Below are positions 1 through 7,032 of a DNA stretch of 64,000 nt, one piece after another. Source of the DNA: an uncultured Bilophila sp. (GTDB lineage Bacteria > Desulfobacterota > Desulfovibrionia > Desulfovibrionales > Desulfovibrionaceae). Each line of letters opens with the position of its first letter. Position 1 is the stretch's first letter. Where the stretch lies: NCBI GenBank assembly GCA_910585945.1, contig CAJUHZ010000005.1, positions 1-64,000 on the forward strand. Direction: 5' to 3'. Made by a program: the position numbers and the translations under genes. Below the pieces are notes generated by a model. It worked only from the letters and a program-made list of their open reading frames with translations. It did no database searches and had not been told where the DNA came from.

Positions 1-64
1 ATTTATATGGCAATTTCTATTATCTTTTTAAGATCAATTGTGAGATAGCTTCTACCGCCTGACG

Positions 65-103
65 TTAGAAGTCATTTCACAGGAATCATGAGATGACTTC
101 TAA
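65..103. repeat. hairpin repeat family H, copy 1
   Basis: The arms TTAGAAGTCATTTCA (65-79) and TGAGATGACTTCTAA (89-103) are complementary over 15 bp with one G-T type mismatch and a 9-bp spacer. The same stem with a different spacer occurs at 11207-11243. Both copies lie beyond the 3' end of a minus-strand gene (iorB here, the DUF2325 gene there). Neither has a following T-run, so they are not classic terminators. An RNA-processing or REP-like role is possible. Confidence 0.7.
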
Positions 104-260
104 TAACCAGATGCGGCCGCCACCGTGCAAGCTGCTGCCGCAACACGGCCCGGAGCGGGGTTGGCCCCCCTGCGTGGCCCCATCCTCGCGGCAATATATT
201 TTATTGCAGCCAGATACACGACCGTATCAGCCATAACGCAGGGCCATCCCGGTTTGTTAT

Positions 261-286
261 GTCCGGCGGCTCTGGCGCCGCCGGAC
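261..286 (-). terminator. GC stem-loop after iorB
   Basis: GTCCGGCGGC and GCCGCCGGAC form a perfect 10-bp stem with a 6-nt loop, 25 bp beyond the iorB stop. There is no T-run on the minus strand, so this is a stem-loop that may stabilise the 3' end or act as a weak terminator, not a textbook rho-independent terminator. Confidence 0.4.
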
Positions 287-310
287 GTGCAAGGGAGCCT
301 CCGGCAAAAA

Positions 311-913
311 TCAATGAGAGCCGAGGGCAAGCCGCTCCTTACCGAGATGAGCAGCCTTGAGGTTGATCTCGACAAGCCGTGTAGGGAGAAAAGAGCGAAT
401 CCCCCGCTCCAGAGCATCGAAGCCAAAAGGCAACAGGCCAGAGGCGCACAACGCGCCAAGCAGAACGTTGTTGCCGCTCTGCGGAGATCCAATCTCCACG
501 CCAATGGATCGACAGGGAAGGAAACAGGCAAACGAAGCCCGGGCCAACACACGGTCACGGATCACGGATTCTTCCGGCGCCTTTTCCCGTCCAGCGGAAA
601 CGCCTGGCGTGGCAATTCCGTCGGTTCCGGAAAACACGGCTCCGCCCTGTTTGAGGTACACGATGCCGCGCAATGTTTCCAGCGGCTCAAACCCGAGCAG
701 GATATCCGCTTCACCCAAGCCAAGTTTCGGGCTTTTCCAGCCGCCAAGCAGCACGCTGGACTCCACTACCCCGCCGCGTTGGGCCATGCCGTGTATTTCA
801 CCTGCCACCACCTCGATCCCTTCCTGCAAGGCGACTCGCGCGAGCAGTGTCGTGGCTGTAAGCGTCCCCTGGCCTCCCACACCAGTCATATAGATACGGA
901 TGCGCTTATTCAT
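311..913 (-). CDS. iorB: indolepyruvate:ferredoxin oxidoreductase, beta subunit
   Basis: Small (gamma-domain) subunit of the enzyme that oxidatively decarboxylates aryl pyruvates made by transamination of aromatic amino acids, passing electrons to ferredoxin in the cytoplasm. The 200-residue protein opens with the family signature GVGGQG at residues 11-16 and continues with the typical stretch GEIHGMAQRGG. The ATG at 913 overlaps the iorA stop (ATGAATAA), so the two are translationally coupled, and subunit order is iorA then iorB as in other genomes. Length is normal. Assignment rests on the sequence family and on the adjacent iorA. Confidence 0.93.
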   Translation of the reverse strand: MNKRIRIYMTGVGGQGTLTATTLLARVALQEGIEVVAGEIHGMAQRGGVVESSVLLGGWKSPKLGLGEADILLGFEPLETLRGIVYLKQGGAVFSGTDGIATPGVSAGREKAPEESVIRDRVLARASFACFLPCRSIGVEIGSPQSGNNVLLGALCASGLLPFGFDALERGIRSFLPTRLVEINLKAAHLGKERLALGSH

Positions 914-2777
914 GGCTTTCACTCCGATTGCAGGCGCGAATGGACGGCGCGTTTTGCAGGCACACCATACAGCCTGAACACAACGTGGGATCCACATCCA
1001 CATTCCCGTCTTCCTGCCGGAAGGCAGGACAGGCCAATTCCGCCATGCACGCCAGCACGTCCGCATCCTGCCGCACGATCTGCGCTACCCGCGCACGTTC
1101 CCGTTTGAGCGTTCTTTTGGCAAAAAGCATGCACGGCTCCTCGGCTATAATCACCCGGACGCCTGTTCGGGCTTTCATGGCCTCAAGCGCGTTCACCGTG
1201 GCGCGTGTGTTGAAGGGCTTGACCTTGACGACATCGGTAACGCCGACGCCCCGCACGATAGTCTCTATGTCAAGGTGCTCGCAATCGTCCCCGAGCACCG
1301 TGGGGACAACGCCGGGATTGGGCTGGTGCCCGGTCATGGCCGTTGTGCCATTGTCCAGAATGACCAGGAGCAGATTGTGCTTGTTGAACACGGCGTTGGC
1401 AAGGCCCGTGATGCCCGAATGGAAGAAGGTGGAATCTCCAATGAACCCTACTACAGGACGATCGGACACCATTGCGAAGCCGCTGCCCGCGGACACGGAA
1501 GATCCCATGCAAAAGAGGAAATCCGCCGCCCGGAGCGGAGCCGCCATGCCAAGCGTGTAGCAGCCGATATCGCTTGAGTACACAGCATCGTCGCCGAACA
1601 CCTTGCGCACGGCATAGTAGACCGCCCGGTGCGAACAGCCGGCGCACAGGTTCGGCGGCCGCCCGGGAAGAAGATCGGTCTGTCCCGCGCAGGCTCCATC
1701 CTTACCGGAGGCAGGCAAAGGCTCGCCCAGGGTCAACGCAAGAGCCTCGGCCACAATGCCTGTGGAATATTCGCCAAAAATCGTCAGCGGTCCGTCCTTT
1801 CCGACGATCTTCACAGGAATGCCGCGTTCCTGGGCGAGTGCGCGCAGATCGCGCTCCACCAACGGCTCCAGTTCTTCCAGCACCAAGACGGTGTCACAGG
1901 TTGTCAGAAAATCGCCAAGGCGTTTTTCCGGCAACGGCCATGAAAATCCAAGCTCAAACACCTTGACGCGCTTCTCCCACCCGTGCTCGGCCAGCGCGTC
2001 CGCAAGATAGGCCCGGCTGATCCCGGAAGCGACGACGCCGATGCGAGTTTCGCCGGGGTCCGTCACCTTGTTCCAGGGCGAGGCATCCGACAGGGCCGTC
2101 GCCTCTTCAAGTTTTTGCGCCAGAACCCGATGCCGCGCCCGCGCCACGCCCGGAACAGGAACAAACCTGCCGGGGTTACGCTCAAAGGTCACAACAGGGG
2201 CCGGCTTTTCAGGCAACGGGCCGAAATCCACCCGCCCGCGCAAATGATTCACGCGAGTGGTTGTACGCAGCATCACAGGCTGGGCCAGCTCCCGCGCGAG
2301 CAAAAGGGCGTCGCGCGCCATGTCTTTGGCTTCCTGGGCAGAAGCAGGCTCAAAACATGGCAGTCCCATGAAACGCGCATAGGCGCGGTTGTCCTGCTCA
2401 TCCTGGCTGGAGTGACAGAAAGGATCGTCGGCAGAGAGCAGCACCAGGCCGCCCGGCAGCCCCATGTAGGCCGCCGTGAACAGGGGATCCGCCGCCACAT
2501 TGACGCCCACATGCTTCATCGTGACCAGACACATGGCTCCGGCCAGCGCCGCCCCGGCCGCCACTTCCACGGCAACCTTCTCGTTGACCGCATATTCCAC
2601 CCGGTAACGATCCGATGGCAGCATGCGTCGAAACGTATCCGGAACTTCAGAAGACGGCGTGCCGGGATAGCAGGTCACGATATTGACGCCAGCTTCCAGC
2701 GCCCCCCTGACGACAGCTTCATTGCCGAGAAGCAGATGCCGGCCCCCGGCCTCGGGACTGAGGAGAGGATGACTCAT
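906..2777 (-). CDS. iorA: indolepyruvate:ferredoxin oxidoreductase, alpha subunit
   Basis: Large thiamine-diphosphate subunit (623 aa) of the arylpyruvate oxidoreductase. Visible features are the N-terminal pyrimidine-binding domain (GNEAVVRGALEAG, then CYPGTPSSE), the NLCAGCSHR stretch, and the TPP-binding region GDSTFFHSG followed by LDNGTTAMTG. The ATG at 2777 is chosen because AGGGAAGG lies just upstream; an in-frame start farther upstream has no such site. The C-terminal ferredoxin segment looks degenerate: the second cluster motif reads CSGCMVCLQNAPS, lacking the usual fourth Cys before Pro, and the first has only two Cys (ACMAELACPA). This may affect the internal electron relay. Confidence 0.92.
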   Translation of the reverse strand: MSHPLLSPEAGGRHLLLGNEAVVRGALEAGVNIVTCYPGTPSSEVPDTFRRMLPSDRYRVEYAVNEKVAVEVAAGAALAGAMCLVTMKHVGVNVAADPLFTAAYMGLPGGLVLLSADDPFCHSSQDEQDNRAYARFMGLPCFEPASAQEAKDMARDALLLARELAQPVMLRTTTRVNHLRGRVDFGPLPEKPAPVVTFERNPGRFVPVPGVARARHRVLAQKLEEATALSDASPWNKVTDPGETRIGVVASGISRAYLADALAEHGWEKRVKVFELGFSWPLPEKRLGDFLTTCDTVLVLEELEPLVERDLRALAQERGIPVKIVGKDGPLTIFGEYSTGIVAEALALTLGEPLPASGKDGACAGQTDLLPGRPPNLCAGCSHRAVYYAVRKVFGDDAVYSSDIGCYTLGMAAPLRAADFLFCMGSSVSAGSGFAMVSDRPVVGFIGDSTFFHSGITGLANAVFNKHNLLLVILDNGTTAMTGHQPNPGVVPTVLGDDCEHLDIETIVRGVGVTDVVKVKPFNTRATVNALEAMKARTGVRVIIAEEPCMLFAKRTLKRERARVAQIVRQDADVLACMAELACPAFRQEDGNVDVDPTLCSGCMVCLQNAPSIRACNRSESHE

Positions 2778-2871
2778 GGGTACCTTCCCTGAAACAAACA
2801 GTGTTGACGCGCCGGTTACGACTGAAACCAGCACACGATCCGTCCCTGTAACGGTTCAATGCCGCTTCGCC

Positions 2872-2911
2872 CAATATTTGCCCTTGCCGGCCGGAAAGTA
2901 CCGGCTTTTCG
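2872..2911 (+). repeat. two-copy element P, copy 1
   Basis: This stretch matches the minus strand at 36996-37042 with a 6-nt insertion and scattered single-base differences. In the plus frame starting with CAA at 2872 it reads QYLPLPAGKYRLF; the other copy reads QYLP-CS-LPAGKYRLF. All the base differences in the shared codons are synonymous. GCCGG and CCGGC also make a 5-bp stem followed by TTTT here, but the stem is not fully kept in the second copy. Whether it is coding or a repeat is open. Confidence 0.5.
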
Positions 2912-2923
2912 CAAACAGGTTTT

Positions 2924-3682
2924 TCATGAATTCTGGCCCTGATGCGTCGCCTGCTGAGCGGCGGATTGCGCCATACGGGCTTTGAGTTCGACGATTTTGG
3001 CCTGGTAATACCCCAGTTCGTCGAGGCCGGAGTTCTTCACAATGGCCTCGTACGCCTCCAGAGCGCGTTCAAGCCGGCCGGCCTGTTCCGCCGCCGCGGC
3101 CTGGCCTTCGCGCACGGCCTGCCGCACGGGATCAAGCAAGGTTGCCGGCGCCGACGCCATGAGGGCGTCGAGCCTGGCCAATGCCTCTTCCGGACGCCCG
3201 GCGCGAAGGAGCACATCCGCCTCGTTGAGTCCCGCCATGATGCCGAGCGATCCCTGAGGATCGGCGGCACAGACGGCCGCGTAAGCCTGGGCCGCCTTCG
3301 ACGTGTCGCCCAGTGCCGCGGCCGCGGCCGCGATCTCAAGTTGCACGCCCAATTTCATGGAAGAAGGCGCTGCCTGGAGGAATCCCTCCAGAGCTTCCAG
3401 CCTCTCCCGTGTCGCGGGGGTGACAAGGATACGCCCGAATTCGAGCTGCGCTTCGCGTTCAGATCTGGCGGAATGCCAGTGCCAGACGCCCGCAGCGGCC
3501 GCAACGACCACCGCCAGCACGACGATTGTGACAATCGCCCTGATGTGGTCGAGCACAAAACGCAACAGGGGCGTAGCCTCGACTGAAACTTCTGACTGAA
3601 GTTCTCCGAGCATGCCGCCGGGAACGCCGGGGCCGCCCGGCCGGGACAGTGGGGTAATGGAAGGACGAAGAGGATCTGCCAT
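2924..3682 (-). CDS. membrane-anchored tetratricopeptide-repeat protein (YfgM-like layout)
   Basis: 252-aa protein with a Pro/Gly-rich N-terminal tail, one transmembrane helix at about residues 48-67, and a large C-terminal region of alanine-rich helical repeats typical of TPR solenoids. The arrangement (short cytoplasmic tail, one helix, TPR domain) resembles YfgM-type periplasmic chaperone-like proteins, but the sequence alone does not prove orthology. The ATG at 3682 was chosen over longer in-frame starts because AAGGAG lies 12 nt upstream and the added upstream residues look non-coding. A good promoter sits at 3830-3858. The gene is monocistronic or ahead of iorAB. Confidence 0.75.
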   Translation of the reverse strand: MADPLRPSITPLSRPGGPGVPGGMLGELQSEVSVEATPLLRFVLDHIRAIVTIVVLAVVVAAAAGVWHWHSARSEREAQLEFGRILVTPATRERLEALEGFLQAAPSSMKLGVQLEIAAAAAALGDTSKAAQAYAAVCAADPQGSLGIMAGLNEADVLLRAGRPEEALARLDALMASAPATLLDPVRQAVREGQAAAAEQAGRLERALEAYEAIVKNSGLDELGYYQAKIVELKARMAQSAAQQATHQGQNS

Positions 3683-3829
3683 GATGCTTGGATGCTCCTT
3701 GATGGAGTCGCCCCGCGAAAAACTGCGCGGGCAAGCGAAAAAGCACGCTTTTTTGCAAAGCCCCGCAAGAATTCCCGCCAGGACGCTGCCTGAATGTTTG
3801 CCATGAGACACGGGAAATGTTATCGCAAA

Positions 3830-3858
3830 AAAATAAGAAAAAATATCGGCATTGTCAA
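3830..3858 (-). promoter_or_regulatory. sigma70-type promoter of the TPR gene
   Basis: On the minus strand a perfect TTGACA (3858-3853) is followed after 17 bp by TATTTT (3835-3830). This gives a leader of roughly 140 nt to the ATG at 3682. Confidence 0.6.
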
Positions 3859-3939
3859 AAGAAAATGCGTTTCCGCTTTTCGTCTCCGGCCGCATGCCGG
3901 AAGCGCCGGACGCGAGTCAGGCGCGGAGCGAAAAGCATC

Positions 3940-4012
3940 GTGAATGAGCCGGAAACCATGTTTTTTGGCGAATGATCCTCATGATTCAGCCCCCGGGCTG
4001 AATCACGGAATG
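3940..4012 (+). repeat. dispersed leader repeat L, copy A (before proA)
   Basis: Begins GTGAATGAGCCGGAAACC, continues with a T-tract and GGCGAATGATCC, and ends in a palindromic stem (GATTCAGCCC and GGGCTGAATC at 3983-4004) plus ACGGAATGAG. Related copies are at 11280-11348, 60507-60576 and, on the minus strand, 31035-31105, with a weaker one at 13032-13111. The order of blocks is kept while the stem sequence changes, as expected for an RNA or mobile element selected for structure. Confidence 0.65.
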
Positions 4013-4038
4013 AGCTTACGAACGGAGAACACTGCAGC

Positions 4039-5307
4039 ATGACAGAGCATTCCCTTACGGAAGAAATACGTCAAATCGGCCGACGGGCCAGAAACGCCGC
4101 CCGCATGGTCATGAGCGCTTCGCCCGCCGTCAAGGCGCAGGCATTGACGATCCTTGCGGAACTTCTCCGTACCCGGCAGGCTGAAATCCTCGCGGCCAAT
4201 ACGCTTGACGTGCAGGCGGCGGCTACGGCCGGCATGGACCCTGCCCGCCTGGATCGCCTTGCCATGACTCCTGCCGTGCTTGCCGCCATGGCCGAAGCCT
4301 GTCTCCAAGTAGCCGCCATGCCCGATCCCGTGGGCGTCATCGAAACTCAGTGGCAGCGCCCCAACGGGCTGCTGGTGGGAAAAATGCGCGTGCCGCTCGG
4401 AGTGGTGGCCATGATCTTTGAATCACGCCCAAATGTCACCATCGACGCGGCCATTCTTTGCCTCAAGGCGGGCAACGCCGTCATTTTGCGGGGCGGTTCC
4501 GAGGCGATTCGATCCAATCTGGCCCTGGCCGCCCTGCTGCATGAATCTCTGAAGCGTTCAGGGCTTCCGCCGGACGCCGTGCAGGTTCTGGACATGACGG
4601 ATCGCGCCGCAGTCACCGAACTGTGCCGACTGGACGAATATGTCGATGTGATGATCCCCCGCGGGGGCGAATCCCTGGTGCGGGCCGTGTGCGCGGCGGC
4701 AACCATGCCCGTGCTGAAGCATTACATGGGGGTTTGCCATCTGTATGTGGATGAGGGTGCGGACCCTGATATGGCCCTGGCCCTGGCCTTCAACGGCAAA
4801 GTCCAGCGCCCCGGCGTATGCAATGCGCTGGAATGCCTGCTGGTTCATGAAAAAGAAGCTCCTGCCTTCCTGCCTCGCATGGCCGAAAGACTCGGTGCGG
4901 CCGGCGTGACCTTCAAGGCCTGCCCCCGCTCCCTGCCGTTGCTTGGAGCTTCGGCCCTTCCGTTGCAGCCGGAAGATTGCGGCCGGGAATTCGGCGATCT
5001 CACGCTGGCGGTGCTTGTGGTGGACTCGCTTGATGCGGCTCTGGCCCATATCGATCGTTACGGCTCCCGTCACAGTGAAGTGATATGCACCAATAATCAC
5101 GCCCACGCCATGCGCTTTGTGCGCGAAGCAGACGCCTCCTTCACGGCCGTCAACGCTTCAACCCGTTTCAATGACGGCGGCCAGCTCGGACTCGGCGCGG
5201 AAATCGGCATCAGCACCTCCAAGCTCCACGCCTACGGTCCCATGGGAGTGCGGGAACTTACCACCGCCAAATTTGTGGCTTTCGGCTCCGGACAAATCCG
5301 GGAATAA
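4039..5307 (+). CDS. proA: gamma-glutamyl phosphate reductase
   Basis: Second enzyme of proline synthesis: NADPH-dependent reduction of gamma-glutamyl phosphate to glutamate semialdehyde in the cytoplasm. The 422-aa protein is of normal family length. It shows the N-terminal helical region, the cofactor-binding stretch with FESRPNVT, and the catalytic-cysteine segment QRPGVCNALECLLV, ending in the usual TSKLHAYGPMG. The start ATG follows AACGGAGAAC. nadD begins 5 bp after its stop. proB is not in the window. The dispersed repeat L ends shortly before the start, so the leader may carry regulation. Confidence 0.96.
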   Translation: MTEHSLTEEIRQIGRRARNAARMVMSASPAVKAQALTILAELLRTRQAEILAANTLDVQAAATAGMDPARLDRLAMTPAVLAAMAEACLQVAAMPDPVGVIETQWQRPNGLLVGKMRVPLGVVAMIFESRPNVTIDAAILCLKAGNAVILRGGSEAIRSNLALAALLHESLKRSGLPPDAVQVLDMTDRAAVTELCRLDEYVDVMIPRGGESLVRAVCAAATMPVLKHYMGVCHLYVDEGADPDMALALAFNGKVQRPGVCNALECLLVHEKEAPAFLPRMAERLGAAGVTFKACPRSLPLLGASALPLQPEDCGREFGDLTLAVLVVDSLDAALAHIDRYGSRHSEVICTNNHAHAMRFVREADASFTAVNASTRFNDGGQLGLGAEIGISTSKLHAYGPMGVRELTTAKFVAFGSGQIRE

Positions 5308-5312
5308 CCATC

Positions 5313-6071
5313 ATGGATCATGACTTCATGCCTCGCCTGCCTTCCATTCCCCGCACGGGCATCCTTGGCGGAACCTTCAACCCGGTCCATGCGGCGCATT
5401 TGCGCCTGGCCTGCGCCGCCGCCGACGCCCTTGGCCTGGATCGGGTGGAACTTACCCCGGGGGCCGTGCCGCCCCACAAGGCCGCGGAGGGAATCCTGCC
5501 CTTTGACCTTCGCTGCTCCCTGCTTGAAGCCGCCATTGCCGGGGAACCGCGCCTTGCCGTCAGCCGTCTGGAAGGACAACTCCCCCCGCCTTCATATACC
5601 TGGAACCTTATCAGCGCATGGAAAACAGCTCACGAGGGGGAAGTTCCGCTTTTCATCGTCGGCGCGGAAGATTTCAACCAGCTTGAAAGCTGGAAAAACG
5701 GACGCGAACTGGCGCAGATAACGAGTTTTCTCGTGGTGCCGCGAGGAAGCGCCGACGAACACGCCTTTCGCGATATGACCGAACGCCTGTGCCCCGGCAC
5801 GCGCGTCTGCCCCGTTGCTCCACATGACGCTCTTGCGGAGAATATTTCGACCGACGACGCAGATACGCCCTCTCCACTGCTGGCTGCGCCCCTGTCCGAC
5901 GACACAATCGCATTGTATTTGCCGCTTCCCCTCCTTGACATAAGTGCCTCGGCAGTGAGAATACACTGGATGCGCAATGAATCAATCCGCTCTTTGACGC
6001 CGGATTCCGTCATTTCGCTGATTGACGCCCATGCCGGGGAAATCAGAAAATGCTGGAGCGTATTCTGCTGA
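5313..6071 (+). CDS. nadD: nicotinate-nucleotide adenylyltransferase
   Basis: Converts nicotinate mononucleotide and ATP to nicotinate adenine dinucleotide, the late step of NAD synthesis. The nucleotidyltransferase signature GTFNPVH lies at residues 20-26, and the C-terminal ISASAVR matches the family ISSTxIR motif. At 252 aa it is slightly longer than typical (about 200-220); the extra length sits between the core and the ISASAVR motif, in an acidic, Ser/Asp-rich stretch. It is probably cotranscribed with proA (5-bp gap). Confidence 0.93.
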   Translation: MDHDFMPRLPSIPRTGILGGTFNPVHAAHLRLACAAADALGLDRVELTPGAVPPHKAAEGILPFDLRCSLLEAAIAGEPRLAVSRLEGQLPPPSYTWNLISAWKTAHEGEVPLFIVGAEDFNQLESWKNGRELAQITSFLVVPRGSADEHAFRDMTERLCPGTRVCPVAPHDALAENISTDDADTPSPLLAAPLSDDTIALYLPLPLLDISASAVRIHWMRNESIRSLTPDSVISLIDAHAGEIRKCWSVFC

Positions 6072-6105
6072 CCCCGCAGCGCGAATTCACTACGGACAGC
6101 CTGAC

Positions 6106-6930
6106 ATGCCCACGCCAACCATCGAAGCCGCAAAAGCCGTTCGGGAAAACATCGCCCGCGCCAAAGGCGCTCTCCGGCGCGATGATCTCATCCGAACGCT
6201 GAACGTCACCGCTGACTCTCTGGACATGTACGCCCGCGTCAAGGTCATGGGGGCTTTGCGCTTTGAACTTGAGGTCAATCTGGACGAACTCCTGTCGGAC
6301 CTCTGTCGCCACACCACCATTCTGCCCATGCTCCCTCCAGGACCCAAGGGCAAGCCCTTCGTCTTGCGCTACACGCGCGGCAAGGAAGCGCTGTTGAGCG
6401 ATGCCTTGCGCCGCATCGCGAAAATCCTGGAGCAACGCAAGGCTGAAGCAGCGGAAGAGGAACTCAAAAGAATCGAACGCCACAAGCAGGAACTGCTGCA
6501 ACGCGGGCAGGCCCTGCTTGATTCGGGAGATCTCCCGCGAGCGCGCAGTTTTCTGCGAAGAGCGGCTGACGAGTTCGGCAAGGAAAAAGGGATGTACCTT
6601 GATCTGGCCCAACGCTTCCGCAAGGCCAAGCTCCCCCTGGAAGCGGCGGAAATGTACGAACTGGCTCTGGAAAATTTCCCCAAGGAAAGCGCGGGGTGGT
6701 CCGGAGCCATTGATATGTATATGGAATTGCAGGAATTTGAGAAGGTCGAACAACTTTATGTTCGTGTGTTGCAACAGTTCGGCCAGCATCCGCGCACGCT
6801 GTGCAATATCGCGAATTTTTATCTGCAATGGCGCCGCAAGGGGCAGGCCGTGGAATACGCCCTGCGTGCGCTCCAGCGCGACCCGACCCTTGAAAAGGCA
6901 CGCGAGATTCTACGCGAGGCTGAAAGCTGA
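6106..6930 (+). CDS. tetratricopeptide-repeat protein
   Basis: 274-aa soluble protein of unknown specific function. The N-terminal half is a charged helical region; a Lys/Glu-rich coiled-coil-like segment at about residues 115-150 is followed by TPR-like repeats to the end (for example the stretch RALQRDPTLEKAREILREA). No signal peptide is seen. The ATG at 6106 was chosen because the extra in-frame sequence upstream lies inside nadD and has no ribosome site; ACGGACAGC precedes the ATG. The gene lies 34 bp after nadD and is followed by a clear terminator, so it closes the proA-nadD unit. Confidence 0.8.
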   Translation: MPTPTIEAAKAVRENIARAKGALRRDDLIRTLNVTADSLDMYARVKVMGALRFELEVNLDELLSDLCRHTTILPMLPPGPKGKPFVLRYTRGKEALLSDALRRIAKILEQRKAEAAEEELKRIERHKQELLQRGQALLDSGDLPRARSFLRRAADEFGKEKGMYLDLAQRFRKAKLPLEAAEMYELALENFPKESAGWSGAIDMYMELQEFEKVEQLYVRVLQQFGQHPRTLCNIANFYLQWRRKGQAVEYALRALQRDPTLEKAREILREAES

Positions 6931-6963
6931 AAAAACGATATCCTCCGGCACATGACCGCAAGA

Positions 6964-6994
6964 CGCCCGCCAGCTATGCTGACGGGCGCTTTTT
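6964..6994 (+). terminator. rho-independent terminator of proA-nadD-TPR
   Basis: An 11-bp stem with one mismatch (CGCCCGCCAGC / GCTGACGGGCG) and a TAT loop is followed by CTTTTT. It lies 34 bp after the TPR stop codon. There is no matching T-run on the other strand. Confidence 0.85.
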
Positions 6995-7032
6995 GTACAA
7001 AAATCAATCTGGCCAGATTTCGGGCCAGCGTT

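Larger units (their letters stand above)
1..310. other. gene-poor left edge, downstream of iorB
   Basis: No convincing gene is seen here. The only long open frame runs through the region and on into iorB antisense, so it looks like a shadow of GC-rich coding sequence. The stretch holds two structures. One is a hairpin with 15-bp arms at 65-79 and 89-103 that recurs at 11207-11243. The other is a strong GC stem-loop at 261-286 just beyond the iorB stop. Confidence 0.5.
3683..4038. other. divergent intergenic region between TPR gene and proA
   Basis: A 356-bp non-coding region. It contains the minus-strand promoter of the TPR gene (3830-3858), an AT-rich patch at about 3820-3860, and copy A of the dispersed leader repeat (3940-4012), which ends 26 bp before the proA start codon. 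Confidence 0.7.

Noticed and set aside
125..1108. 327-codon open frame on the plus strand
   Set aside because: It is antisense to iorB and part of iorA; the portion before iorB contains a strong stem-loop and repeat H and has no ribosome site.
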